A stretch of 64,000 nucleotides of DNA from Methylocystis sp. IM3 (GTDB lineage Bacteria > Pseudomonadota > Alphaproteobacteria > Rhizobiales > Beijerinckiaceae). The stretch is taken from positions 124,001 through 188,000 of the forward strand of contig NZ_JBBPBZ010000002.1 of assembly GCF_038070105.1 (NCBI RefSeq), given 5' to 3'. Position 1 is the stretch's first letter. Each line of letters opens with the position of its first letter. The translations under genes and the position numbers were made by a program. The notes beneath the pieces were generated by a model, which did no database searches, was not told the DNA's origin, and saw only the letters and a program-made list of their open reading frames with translations. This document shows, piece by piece, positions 1 through 11,368 of the stretch.

Positions 1-1
1 G

Positions 2-1849
2 CGGCTCGATACGGTGATCGATTCGGCGGTGGAGATGCGCCGCCCCACCGTCTACGGGCAGTCGATCATCATCCTCGTCTATCTGCCGATCCTGAGCTTC
101 TCCGGGGTCGAGGGGAAGATGTTCCATCCCATGGCGATGACGGTCATCATCGCGCTTCTGTCCGAATTTCTCCTCTCGCTGACCTTCTTCCCGGCGATGA
201 TCGCGCTCTTCGTGTCGGGCCAGGGCGAGGAGGGGGAGAACAGGATCGTGCTCGCCCTGAAGCGGGGCTATGAGCCGCTGCTGCGCTGGGCGATGGACGC
301 GCCGCTGAAGGTGATGGCGATCGGCGCGGGCTCCTTCGTCTTCGCCGTTCTCCTCTACATGAACCTCGGCCAGGAGTTCATTCCGAAGCTCGACGAGAAG
401 AACCTCGCCATGCAGGCGAATCGCATTCCGAGCGCCTCGCTCACTCAATCACAGTCGATGCAGCTCGATCTCGAAAACACGATCCGCAAGCTGCCGCAGG
501 TGGATTACGTCTTCTCCAAGACCGGCACGGCGGATATCGCCACCGACCCCATGCCGCCCAATCTGACCGACACTTTCATCATGCTGAAGCCGGAGAAAGA
601 GTGGCCCGATCCGCATCTCTCCAAGGACAAGCTCATCGACGACATTTCGGAGAAGATCGCGGATCTTCCCGGCAACGCCTATGAATTTTCGCAGCCGATC
701 CAGCTGCGCTTCAACGAATTGCTCGCAGGCGTGCGCGGCGACATCGCCGTCAAGGTCTTCGGCGAGGACTTCGACGCCATGCTGAAGGCCGCCAATCAGA
801 TCGCCGCGATCCTGCGCGCGACGCCGGGGGCGACCGACGTGAAGGTCGAGCAGGTGACCGGCCTGCCGGTTCTCGACATCAAGGTCGACAAGGGCGCCAT
901 CGCCCGCTACGGGCTGAGCCTCGGCGCCGTGCAGGATACGATCGGCGCGGCCATCGGCGGCGAGCCCGCCGGCATGATCTTCGAGGGCGACCGGCGTTTC
1001 CCGATCTTCGTGCGCCTGCGCGACAATCTGCGCGAGGACGCGGGCGCGCTCGAAACCATTCCCGTTTCGCTGCCGCCGGACGCGCAGGGGCGGATCTCGA
1101 CCGTGCAGCTCAAACAGGTCGCGAGCTTCTCGACGGTCGACGGCCAGAACCAGATTTCGCGCGAGAACGGCAAGCGGCGCGTCGTGGTCTCCGCCAATGT
1201 GCGCGGGCGCGACATCGCCTCGGTCGTCAACGAGGCGCGCGCCAGGGTCGACGCCAAAGTGCATATCCCCCCGGGTTACTGGATCGAATGGGGCGGGCAG
1301 TTCGAGAACCTCGCGGCCGCGCGCGCGCGGCTGATGATCGTGGTGCCGATCTGCTTCTTCATGATCTTCTTGCTGCTCTATTCGGCGCTTGGCTCGGCGC
1401 GCGACGCGCTTCTCGTGTTCACGGCCGTGCCGCTCGCGCTCGTCGGCGGCGTGCTGGCGCTGTGGCTGCGCGGCATGCCCATGTCGGTCTCGGCGGCCGT
1501 GGGCTTCATCGCGCTTTCCGGCGTCGCCGTGCTGAACGGCCTCGTCATGCGCACCTATATCCATCAGCTGATGGTGAGCGGCGTGCCGGAGCGCGAGGCG
1601 ATCTTCCGCGGCGCCATGACGCGTCTGCGCCCGGTCGTCATGACCGCGCTCGTCGCCTCGCTCGGCTTCGTGCCCATGGCGCTTGCGACATCGACGGGGG
1701 CGGAAGTGCAGCGGCCGATCGCCACCGTCGTCATCGGCGGCCTGATCAGCGCGACGCTGCTCACCCTCATCGTGCTGCCGGCGCTTTACGCCTTCTTCGG
1801 CGAGGATCAGGCGTCCCTCGCGGCGGCGCGGGAAAGGGAGGCCGCTTGA
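2..1849 (+). CDS. Heavy-metal RND efflux pump, inner-membrane subunit (CzcA/CusA type), 5' end missing
   Basis: The reading frame is open from the window edge, so only the C-terminal ~615 residues are present of a family that usually has ~1,030-1,050. These inner-membrane proton antiporters drive metal ions or small compounds through a periplasmic adaptor and an outer-membrane channel. The visible part has two groups of hydrophobic segments separated by a long periplasmic region, and the stretch FIALSGVAVLNGLVM near the end is typical of the CzcA/HME branch. The stop overlaps the TTG start of the TolC-type gene, so the two are translationally coupled. The adaptor gene is expected upstream, outside the window. 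The substrate cannot be read from this fragment. Confidence 0.93.
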   Translation, partial: RLDTVIDSAVEMRRPTVYGQSIIILVYLPILSFSGVEGKMFHPMAMTVIIALLSEFLLSLTFFPAMIALFVSGQGEEGENRIVLALKRGYEPLLRWAMDAPLKVMAIGAGSFVFAVLLYMNLGQEFIPKLDEKNLAMQANRIPSASLTQSQSMQLDLENTIRKLPQVDYVFSKTGTADIATDPMPPNLTDTFIMLKPEKEWPDPHLSKDKLIDDISEKIADLPGNAYEFSQPIQLRFNELLAGVRGDIAVKVFGEDFDAMLKAANQIAAILRATPGATDVKVEQVTGLPVLDIKVDKGAIARYGLSLGAVQDTIGAAIGGEPAGMIFEGDRRFPIFVRLRDNLREDAGALETIPVSLPPDAQGRISTVQLKQVASFSTVDGQNQISRENGKRRVVVSANVRGRDIASVVNEARARVDAKVHIPPGYWIEWGGQFENLAAARARLMIVVPICFFMIFLLLYSALGSARDALLVFTAVPLALVGGVLALWLRGMPMSVSAAVGFIALSGVAVLNGLVMRTYIHQLMVSGVPEREAIFRGAMTRLRPVVMTALVASLGFVPMALATSTGAEVQRPIATVVIGGLISATLLTLIVLPALYAFFGEDQASLAAAREREAA

Positions 1850-3255
1850 GACGCGCGCGCGGCGCCCTTCTTCTGGCCTTTTGCGCCGTCGCGCCCGGCC
1901 TGCGCGCCGAGACGCTGAATGGCGCGCTCACGCGCGCCTACAATATGAGCCCGGTCATCAATTCGAACCGCGCCGGCGTCCGCGCGCTCGACGAGAAAGT
2001 GCCGCAGGCGCTCTCGGGAATGCGGCCGCGCACCAACGCCGGGGCCTTTCTCGGCGTGCAGGAAAACCGGATGGTCACGAAGCAGCTGGACATCCCGCTG
2101 ACGGACTCGACCCTGCAGGGACCGGTCAAGAGCATTCAGAGCGGCGGAAGCGTTCCGCGCTCGGCGAATTTCAGCGTCGAGCAGCCGGTCTTCGACGGAT
2201 TCAAGACGATGAACGCCAGCCGCATGGCGGAGACGAATGTTTTCGCCGGGCGCGCGCGGCTGCGATTGACCGAGCAGCGCGTCCTGTTCAACGCCGTCTC
2301 GGCCTATATGAACGTATTGCGCGATACGGCGGCGCTGAGATTGCAGGAAAACAATGTCGCGGTTCTCGGCGAACAGCTGCGCCAGACACGCGAACGCTAT
2401 CTCGCCGGGCAGATCACCCTGACCGACATCGCGCAGGCGGAAGCGCGCCTCGCCGCGGGGCAATCGCTCGTCAGCCAGGCGCGCGCGGCGCTCGACGCGG
2501 CGATCGGCGCCTATCGACAGACGATCGGCGACGAGCCGAAGAAACTCACGCCCGGCGCGCCCGTCGACAGGCTCCTCCCGAAAACGCGCGAGGAGGTCGA
2601 GCGCATCGCGCAAGCGGAGCATCCCGTCATTCTCGCGGCGCTGCATGACGCCGACGCTGCGGATCTCGACATCAAGGTGATCGAAGCGGATTTCATGCCG
2701 AGGCTTTCCGTCGTCGGCAATGTCTTCACCCAGACGGACACGTCGGGCATCTACAATCGCAACATCGGCGCCTATGTCGGCGGGCGCCTCAACGTGCCGC
2801 TCTACGAAGGCGGCCTCACCTCCTCACAGGTGCGCGAGGCCAAGGAAGTCGCGGGGCAGAGACGCCTCGACGCCGAAGTGGCGCGCGCCGACGTCATCGC
2901 GCTCGTTCGCGCCAATTGGGGGGCGTTGCAGGCGGCCAAAACCCAGATCAGCGCCGCGCAGGCGCAAATCGCCGCCGCGGAGCGCGCCCTTTACGGCGTG
3001 CGGGAGGAGGCCAAGGCGGGCCAGCGCACGACGCTCGACATTCTCAACGCCCAGCAGGAGCTGCTCAACGCCCGCATCGGCCTGCTCTTTGCCCAGCGTG
3101 AAAGAGTCGTCGCCTCCTATGCGGTGCTCTCCGCCATGGGCCGGCTCTCGATCGAGACGCTGGCGCTCGACGGTGCGCCCTATGATCCCGCCATCCATTT
3201 CGAGCAGGTCAGGGGACTCTGGGGCGGGATCGACACGCCCGACGCCGGCCGCTGA
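1846..3255 (+). CDS. TolC-family outer-membrane efflux channel protein
   Basis: Predicted 469 residues. I chose the TTG at 1846 because it overlaps the pump stop codon (TTGA), has an AGGGAG ribosome site just upstream, and gives a signal peptide ending at a LRA-ETL cleavage site. The protein has the two-fold repeat of long coiled-coil helices of the OEP/TolC family (for example RETRERYLAGQ-type and EEAKAGQRTTLDILNAQQE-type stretches). It would form the trimeric outer-membrane duct for the RND pump encoded directly upstream. Length and repeats are normal for TolC proteins. The family call is secure; the cargo is unknown. Confidence 0.92.
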   Translation: MRRARGALLLAFCAVAPGLRAETLNGALTRAYNMSPVINSNRAGVRALDEKVPQALSGMRPRTNAGAFLGVQENRMVTKQLDIPLTDSTLQGPVKSIQSGGSVPRSANFSVEQPVFDGFKTMNASRMAETNVFAGRARLRLTEQRVLFNAVSAYMNVLRDTAALRLQENNVAVLGEQLRQTRERYLAGQITLTDIAQAEARLAAGQSLVSQARAALDAAIGAYRQTIGDEPKKLTPGAPVDRLLPKTREEVERIAQAEHPVILAALHDADAADLDIKVIEADFMPRLSVVGNVFTQTDTSGIYNRNIGAYVGGRLNVPLYEGGLTSSQVREAKEVAGQRRLDAEVARADVIALVRANWGALQAAKTQISAAQAQIAAAERALYGVREEAKAGQRTTLDILNAQQELLNARIGLLFAQRERVVASYAVLSAMGRLSIETLALDGAPYDPAIHFEQVRGLWGGIDTPDAGR

Positions 3256-3333
3256 AGACTTTTACCGCGAAGCGTTTTACTCTCCCGCGCCAATCGCCCT
3301 TGAAAAGGCGACGCCAACACAAGAGGAAACCCA

Positions 3334-3810
3334 ATGCGAGGCGCGTTCTTGAAATTTCTGGCCGTAACGCTCGCCGCGGCGCCGCTCGCCGGTCCGGCGC
3401 AGGCCTATTGCATGTTTGGCTGCGATCCCACCGAGGATCACGCCAAACAGATTTTCGAAAATCTCCTCAAGCAGCGCTTCGACAAGCCGGGCAAGCTGGT
3501 CGAATTCAAGCAGACCATGGCCGAGCGGCTGGAGATGCACGCGACCGGCGAAAAGGGCTACGAGATTTTCTTCAACGCCAAAGTCCAGTTCCCGGACGGC
3601 GCCAATCTCGACTGCAAGCCGGACGACGCCGGCGCGTTCAAGGAAGGATGCTCGCCGAGCAAGCATTATGTCACCGCGCCGCGCAACTCCGATCCCAAGG
3701 GCCGGCAATATGTCGCGCCGGGCGAGACCGTGCTCTTCGACGAGGAATACCGTTTCTACGAGGACCCCAAAGGCTGGAAGGGTCCGGACGGCAACGTCTA
3801 TTCGCAGTAA
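3334..3810 (+). CDS. Secreted protein of unknown function, 158 residues
   Basis: The ORF has an AGAGGAAA ribosome site before the ATG and an N-terminal signal peptide with likely cleavage after GPAQA. The mature part has four cysteines (two in YCMFGC, then one each in LDCKPD and EGCSPS), so up to two disulfides are possible in the periplasm. It is rich in charged and aromatic residues and has no membrane segment. I do not recognise a family. It is separated from the convergent small cysteine-rich gene by a hairpin. Codon usage matches the neighbours, so I think it is a real gene. Confidence 0.75.
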   Translation: MRGAFLKFLAVTLAAAPLAGPAQAYCMFGCDPTEDHAKQIFENLLKQRFDKPGKLVEFKQTMAERLEMHATGEKGYEIFFNAKVQFPDGANLDCKPDDAGAFKEGCSPSKHYVTAPRNSDPKGRQYVAPGETVLFDEEYRFYEDPKGWKGPDGNVYSQ

Positions 3811-3840
3811 AAAATAGGGGCGCGCAATCAATGCGCGCCC
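3811..3840 (-). terminator. Rho-independent terminator, copy 1 (minus-strand T-tract)
   Basis: A 9-bp GC stem, GGGCGCGCA (3818-3826) pairing with TGCGCGCCC (3832-3840), is followed on the minus strand by TATTTTTT. It lies 44 bp beyond the stop of the 3884-4126 gene. On the plus strand the hairpin is followed only by TGTTCGTCT, so it may also end the convergent plus-strand gene, more weakly. An almost identical element ends the paralogous gene at 4475-4708. Confidence 0.8.
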
Positions 3841-3883
3841 TGTTCGTCTGGGCCTCTCCGGAGAGGCGAAGCCGCGGCTCGAC

Positions 3884-4126
3884 TTACTTCAGCAGGCTGT
3901 TGTTCTGCGAGCAGCCGGCCTTCTCGTTGCAGGCCTCGAAAGCGGCGCGGAGCTCGGTCTTGTTGGCGCCGTAATTCTGCGAACGGGCAAGATACTCGTC
4001 ATAGCACTTGGACGCCGCCGCAGCCTGCTTGTCGTCATCGGCCTTGCGGGTGTCGCAGTCAGCGAAAGCCGGGGTCATCATGCCGGCAATCAGGGCCGCC
4101 GCCGCAACAAAGGCGAATTTGTTCAT
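3884..4126 (-). CDS. Small secreted Cys protein, reduced-cysteine paralogue (80 aa)
   Basis: The 80-residue product has a clear signal peptide with cleavage after TPAFA, giving a ~58-residue mature periplasmic protein starting DCDT. Cysteines are at 24, 41, 66 and 72. It aligns along its whole length with the protein at 4475-4708, which has six cysteines. At the aligned sites here, the first Cys of the first CX3C and the second Cys of the second CX3C are alanine (A37, A70). The spacing between the retained inner cysteines is 24 residues in both. A GAGGAAG ribosome site precedes the ATG. No known family is recognised; it is inferred to be a disulfide-stapled helical hairpin. Confidence 0.78.
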   Translation of the reverse strand: MNKFAFVAAAALIAGMMTPAFADCDTRKADDDKQAAAASKCYDEYLARSQNYGANKTELRAAFEACNEKAGCSQNNSLLK

Positions 4127-4404
4127 CTTGACGCTTCCTCTTCTTCACAAATTTTAAGGCGTTTGCTTGCGCTGGCGTAGAACCCTCCCGCCGAAAACAG
4201 TAACGGCCCCTCATGACGCGCGAAGCGGGCGAACGATGGGGGAAGAAAAGCCCTGTGTCAATCGCAGGCCAGTCTGCGCGAGGGGCGAGGGGCCAGCGCG
4301 GGGCGCATCGGCATCCAGTTGCCCGACGTTGATTTCATTTGGAAACAGCGCCCGGCCGTCGCTTGCGGCAGGGCGCGCCGCGCTCCTGGCGCCTTGAGGC
4401 CCGA
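4127..4404. other. Intergenic region between the two small Cys-protein genes
   Basis: This stretch has no convincing coding signal. Long frames seen here are low-complexity products of GC-rich DNA. It must hold the minus-strand promoter of the 3884-4126 gene, but I could not pick a clear -35/-10 pair. The terminator of the next gene occupies its right side. Confidence 0.5.
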
Positions 4405-4438
4405 ACAAAAAAATAGGGGCGCGCATGATGCGCGCCCC
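4405..4438 (-). terminator. Rho-independent terminator, copy 2
   Basis: The stem GGGGCGCGCA (4416-4425) pairs with TGCGCGCCCC (4429-4438). On the minus strand it is followed by TATTTTTTT. It lies 36 bp past the stop of the 4475-4708 gene. It is nearly the same sequence as the terminator at 3811-3840, which supports duplication of gene plus terminator as one unit. Confidence 0.85.
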
Positions 4439-4474
4439 ATCGTCCGGAGTGCGTCTGGAAGAGGTTCGAGGACC

Positions 4475-4708
4475 TCAGAGGCCCTTCGAGTTCTGCGGGC
4501 AGCCGCACTTCTCGTCACAGGCTTTCTTGCTTTCCTTGACTTTCGACATGTCGGCGGTCCAGCCCTGCTGATCCTTCAGATAGGCGTCTTCGCACTTCGA
4601 CGCGCAGACCGCCTGATCGTCTTCCGCATGGGTGTCGCAGCTCGCGAAGGCCGGGGCGGTCATCGCCGCAAGGAGAGCGATCGCCGTGACGATGGAGAAT
4701 TTCTTCAT
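4475..4708 (-). CDS. Small secreted twin-CX3C-like protein (77 aa)
   Basis: The 77-residue product has a signal peptide cleaved after APAFA. The mature ~54 residues carry six cysteines: C24, C35-ASK-C39, C64-DEK-C68 and C70. Two CX3C motifs separated by 24 residues are the pattern that staples two antiparallel helices in twin-CX3C folds; here that fold is inferred. The protein is a paralogue of the one at 3884-4126, with similar signal peptide, spacing and terminator. A GAGGGAA ribosome site lies 5' of the ATG. A periplasmic metal-binding or redox role is possible but unproven. I recognise no named family. Confidence 0.8.
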   Translation of the reverse strand: MKKFSIVTAIALLAAMTAPAFASCDTHAEDDQAVCASKCEDAYLKDQQGWTADMSKVKESKKACDEKCGCPQNSKGL

Positions 4709-4858
4709 CCTGAGGTTCCCTCTATCTTCTCAAATTTTCTTGTTTTGCTTCTTGCGCCGCCTGCATGCGCCACCGCGGTCGGCGGCGCGGGAGCTCACGC
4801 TCGAGCGTCACGAAGATGTCGCATGGAAGCTGGGCCGTCAACGCGCCGGACTGGCGCG

Positions 4859-7570
<2,712 letters not shown>

Positions 7571-7660
7571 GGGAAAGGTCCTTGAAGACGGAAAGGCGAA
7601 AGCGCGCCTTTCTAGGAAATTCCGTGCCACGCGCACAAGGCGCGTTTCGACAAAGATAGG

Positions 7661-9097
7661 TCAGTGGCGCCGCTCGCCACGCAGCGGCCGCTCCTCCATG
7701 CGCGCCATGAACAGGAAGGAGACCGCCATGGCGACCGAAAGCGCCGCGAAAACCAGCCGGAAGCTCGCGGAAAGCCGCAGGAGCTCATCGGGCGAAAGCC
7801 GCGCTTCCTCTATATAAGCGGCGCGGCCGCCGCCGAGCGCCAGCGCCCCGAAAAGCGCCACGACCACGGCCGAGCCGAGCTGGCGGAAGAATTGCGTCGT
7901 CGCCGTCGCCGTGCCCAGATCGCGGGCCTGCACGGCGTTCTGCACCGAGACGGTGGCGACCGGCAGCATCGCGCCGACGCCGAAATTCACGACGAACAGC
8001 AAGGCGTTGAGCGTCACGAAAGAGACGCTGTCGATCTTCCAGGCGGCCAGGGCGGCGGCGAGCGCCCCGGCGCCCAGTCCGATGAGCGGCATGACCTTGT
8101 AATGGGCGACGGCGCCCATCAGCCGGCCCGAGAGGGTCGCCCCCGCGACCGTGGCGATCATCAGCGGGATGAGGACGAGGCCGGAGTCGTGGGCGCTGAG
8201 CCCGACCGCCACCTCGTAATAGATGGGCATGACGACGGAGAGCCCCACGAAGCCGCCGAGGCCGAGCGCGCTCGAGGCGATGGCGTCGCGCACGATGCGC
8301 AGGCTCAGGATGCGCATGGGGATGAGCGGCTCCTCCGCCGTGCGGGTGCGCCAGGCGAAGAGCGTCCAGAACAGGGCGGAGAGGGCGAGGAGCGCCAGAA
8401 TCGGCGCCGAGGCCCAGGGGAAGCGCGTCCCGCCCCAGCCCAGCGCCAGAACCAGCGCGCCAGAGGCGACGACGAGGCAGGCCGCGCCCGGATAGTCGAC
8501 GCGATGCGGATGGCGCCGCTCGGGCAGGCGCTTGAGCCGCGCATTGGTGATGAGAAGCGCGGCGAGGCCGAGCGGCAGATTGATCCAGAAGATCAGCGAC
8601 CAGTGCAGATATTGCGCAAAAAACCCGCCGAGCGCCGGCCCCGCGACGCTCGAGGTGACGAAGACGGCGGCGAAATAGGTCTGGTAGCGGCCGCGCTCCA
8701 GCGGGGAGACGAGATCGGCGACGATGGTTTGCGCCAGCGCGATCAGCCCGCCGCCGCCAAGGCCCTGCACGAGACGCGCGGCGGCGAGCGCGGCGATGCT
8801 CGGCGCGAGCGCGCAGGCGACGGAGCCCACGATGAAGGTCGCGACGCCCACGAGCAGCACGATGCGGCGCCCGTAGACATCCGCGAATTTGCCGTAGAGC
8901 GGCGTGACGACCGTCGCGGCGACGAGATAGGCGGTGACGATCCAGGGGAGATTTTGCGGCGCGCCGAGGTCGACGCCGATCGTCGGCAAAGCGGTGACGA
9001 CGATGGTCTGGTCCATGGCCGAGAGCAGCATGGCGAGGCCGAGCCCCACCATGACCTGCCGCATTTCGGCGGGCGGCCGTTGTATGTCGTCTTTCAT
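7661..9097 (-). CDS. MFS transporter, DHA2 (EmrB/QacA) drug-exporter family
   Basis: The 478-residue integral membrane protein is almost entirely hydrophobic segments, consistent with 14 helices. The first helix carries AMDQTIVVTALPTIG, the motif D1-like start of EmrB/QacA exporters, followed by YGKFADVYGRR, the loop 2-3 signature of the major facilitator superfamily. It should export a toxic or xenobiotic compound by proton antiport. No adaptor or outer-membrane gene and no regulator lie beside it, so the substrate cannot be inferred. The C-terminus is short and cytoplasmic. Confidence 0.93.
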   Translation of the reverse strand: MKDDIQRPPAEMRQVMVGLGLAMLLSAMDQTIVVTALPTIGVDLGAPQNLPWIVTAYLVAATVVTPLYGKFADVYGRRIVLLVGVATFIVGSVACALAPSIAALAAARLVQGLGGGGLIALAQTIVADLVSPLERGRYQTYFAAVFVTSSVAGPALGGFFAQYLHWSLIFWINLPLGLAALLITNARLKRLPERRHPHRVDYPGAACLVVASGALVLALGWGGTRFPWASAPILALLALSALFWTLFAWRTRTAEEPLIPMRILSLRIVRDAIASSALGLGGFVGLSVVMPIYYEVAVGLSAHDSGLVLIPLMIATVAGATLSGRLMGAVAHYKVMPLIGLGAGALAAALAAWKIDSVSFVTLNALLFVVNFGVGAMLPVATVSVQNAVQARDLGTATATTQFFRQLGSAVVVALFGALALGGGRAAYIEEARLSPDELLRLSASFRLVFAALSVAMAVSFLFMARMEERPLRGERRH

Positions 9098-9246
9098 CTT
9101 GTCGAGGATGTCCTTTGCCGAGCCCCGTCATAGCCGGTCGGGGCGCAACAGGAAATGGCCGCGCGCGGCTTGGGTCGGTCGGGCTCTCCCCCCCGCCATG
9201 GATCGACGACGCGCCCGCCCGCGCGCTCCCGCGCGCAACAGAAAAA

Positions 9247-10836
9247 TCAGGCTTGGCCGTCGTTCGCAATCAGAGCCAGAAATCCGCCGGCTTCGCGCAC
9301 GTCCGCAAAGAGCGGGTGGTCGATGCGGTCGGGCTTCGCGCGCGCGAGGGCGCGCAGGGTCGCGTCGGAGACGACGGCTCGCGGCGGCGCGCCCAGGCGT
9401 CTGGCGATCGTCAGCCGTTCCGCCTGAAGCGCGCGCAGCAGCCGCATTTCGGCGACCGTGAGCGGACCATCCTGCGCCGGAGGGGGAGCGACGGCGGGCG
9501 CCGGCGGCGCGCCGGGCTCCTCCTCCGCCTCCCCGAGGCCCTCGCCCCAGACATCCAGCAGCCGGCTTTCCGCCGCCGCGCGCCAGCCGAGCGCGCGGGC
9601 GGAGAGCCGGCGCGGCCAGGCGAGCGGCCCGCCCCGGCAATGGTCGCAGGCGCCGCAGGGGCCGCTCGCTTCGCCGAATTCCGCGAGCAGGGCCTGAAAC
9701 CGGCAGCCCGCCGTCGCACAGAGCCGCGCCATGGCGCCGCGGCGCGCGTAATCGCCCGCGGCCCGCTCATCCTCCACGGCGCGCGGCGTCCGCCAGCGCA
9801 GGGCGAGCTCGCGCGGGTCGTAGAGGGCGAGCGCCCGCGCCGGGGCGCCGTCGCGGCCGGCGCGGCCGATCTCCTGATAGTAGCCCTCGATCGAGCCCGG
9901 CAGATCGGCGTGGGCGATGAAGCGCACGTCCGGCTTGTCGACGCCCATGCCGAAGGCGATGGTCGCGACCATGACGACTCCTTTGCGGGCGAAGAAGGCG
10001 TCCTGATGCGCGGCGCGGGTCCAGGCGTCGAGGCCCGCATGATAGGGGAGCGCGTCGAGGCCGAGGCGGGAGAGGTCGGCCGCCAGCGCGTCGGCCATGC
10101 GGCGCGAGCCGCAATAGACGATCCCGCTTTCTCGCTCCCGGCCGATGAAGCGGCGGATCTGGTCGAGCCCCTTCTGCTTGCGCGCGAAGGAGAGGGAGAG
10201 ATTCGCCCGCGCGAAGGAGCGCACGAAAATCTCGGGCTCGCGCGCGAACAGCAGGCGGCGAATATCCTCGCGCGTGCGCGGCCCGGCGGTGGCGGTGACG
10301 GCGAGGACGGGGGCGCCGAGCTTCTTGGCGATGGCGCCGAGTTCGAGATAATCCGGGCGGAACTCGTGGCCCCAGTGCGAGACGCAATGCGCCTCGTCCA
10401 CGGCGAAGAGGCTGACGCGGTTTTTGCGCAGCAAATTCTGCGTCCCCTCTCGCGCCAGCCGCTCCGGCGCGGCGTAGAGGAGGCGCGCCCGCCCCGTCGA
10501 GACGGCGTCAAAAGCGGCCATGGCCTCGGCGTCGTCCTGCGCCGAATGCAGCGCCACGGCGGGAACGCCTCTGTCGCCGAGCGCCCGCAACTGGTCGCGC
10601 ATCAGCGCGATGAGCGGCGAGGCGACGACGACGAGGCCGGGCTGCGCCGCGGCGGGGAGCTGATAGAGCAGGGATTTGCCCGAGCCCGTCGGCATGACGG
10701 CGAGCACGTCGCGGCCCGCGAGCACCGCCGAAACGGGTTCGGCCTGACCCGGGAGGAAACCGGAAAAGCCGAAATTGCTGCGCAGCAATTCGCGCGCGGC
10801 GGCGAGATTTTGCTGCGCAAAAACTACTCGCTCCAC
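9247..10836 (-). CDS. ATP-dependent DNA helicase, RecQ family
   Basis: A superfamily 2 3'-5' helicase. It shows Walker A PTGSGKS, the DEAH box in VDEAHCVSHWGH, helicase motif VI (QEIGRAGRDG) and a zinc-binding region with Cys residues in CATAGC, CGACDHC. The C-terminal ~75 residues look like a divergent HRDC domain. It would unwind forks and recombination intermediates. The start is uncertain: GTG at 10836 (overlapping the upstream stop by 13 bp, ~529 residues) or GTG at 10881 (544 residues). Neither has a strong ribosome site. It is shorter than E. coli RecQ (609 residues). Confidence 0.9.
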   Translation of the reverse strand: MERVVFAQQNLAAARELLRSNFGFSGFLPGQAEPVSAVLAGRDVLAVMPTGSGKSLLYQLPAAAQPGLVVVASPLIALMRDQLRALGDRGVPAVALHSAQDDAEAMAAFDAVSTGRARLLYAAPERLAREGTQNLLRKNRVSLFAVDEAHCVSHWGHEFRPDYLELGAIAKKLGAPVLAVTATAGPRTREDIRRLLFAREPEIFVRSFARANLSLSFARKQKGLDQIRRFIGRERESGIVYCGSRRMADALAADLSRLGLDALPYHAGLDAWTRAAHQDAFFARKGVVMVATIAFGMGVDKPDVRFIAHADLPGSIEGYYQEIGRAGRDGAPARALALYDPRELALRWRTPRAVEDERAAGDYARRGAMARLCATAGCRFQALLAEFGEASGPCGACDHCRGGPLAWPRRLSARALGWRAAAESRLLDVWGEGLGEAEEEPGAPPAPAVAPPPAQDGPLTVAEMRLLRALQAERLTIARRLGAPPRAVVSDATLRALARAKPDRIDHPLFADVREAGGFLALIANDGQA

Positions 10837-11357
10837 GAATCCACCCAGAGCGCCTGTCGCGCGGTGAGCTCCATCTCGCACCAGGCCTGGATGGGGCCGG
10901 CCATGGAGCCGTGATAGGCCGCCCAGGCCTGTTGGCAGCGGACGTCGCGCAGCGCGATCCAGGCGCGCTGCGTCTTGCGCAGATTATCCGCGCCCTCTTT
11001 CTCCATATGGTCGAGCGCCCTGCGATAGGCGGCGTTGAGCCGCTGGTCCCACACGGCGCCCTCGCGCTCCGCGCAGCCGCTCTGCGCGCCGTTGGAGGTC
11101 CCTTCCTTCTGCGTGCAGGCCGTCACGAGAACGCCGACGCAGCTCGTCGGATCGAGGGGCGCCGACCGCGCGGCCGCCGCCAGACGTCCGGCGGGTCCCG
11201 GCGTCTCCTCCTTCTCGACGCCCGCCTTCTTTTGATTTTCCCGCACGAGCGTCAGGCAGGCGGCGACGGCGCCGACGTCTTCCTTCGAGGGCGCGTCATA
11301 GGCGCGGGCGGGCGCCGCGGCGAGCACGGCAAGGCAAAGAAATGCGACGCGGGTCAT
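10824..11357 (-). CDS. Secreted LprI-like (DUF1311) protein
   Basis: The 177-residue protein begins with a signal peptide cleaved after APARA. The C-terminal half fits the lysozyme-inhibitor LprI-type N-terminal domain: paired cysteines, then LNAAYRRAL, LRKTQRAWIALRD and CQQAWAAYHGSMAG. Members are small periplasmic or surface proteins, some of which inhibit lysozyme. The ATG at 11357 was chosen because it creates the signal peptide. The gene overlaps the start of the recQ-like gene, so co-transcription is likely. The inhibitor function is a family-level guess. Confidence 0.82.
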   Translation of the reverse strand: MTRVAFLCLAVLAAAPARAYDAPSKEDVGAVAACLTLVRENQKKAGVEKEETPGPAGRLAAAARSAPLDPTSCVGVLVTACTQKEGTSNGAQSGCAEREGAVWDQRLNAAYRRALDHMEKEGADNLRKTQRAWIALRDVRCQQAWAAYHGSMAGPIQAWCEMELTARQALWVDSWSE

Positions 11358-11368
11358 GGCGTCTCCCT

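Noticed and set aside
1288..1845. N-terminal extension of the TolC-type frame into the RND gene
   Set aside because: The extension is out of frame with the pump and Arg-rich. The TTG at 1846 with a ribosome site and a signal peptide explains the gene.
9115..10914. 599-codon plus-strand frame opposite the RecQ-type gene
   Set aside because: RecQ motifs on the other strand are convincing; this frame is low-complexity Arg/Gly/Ala.
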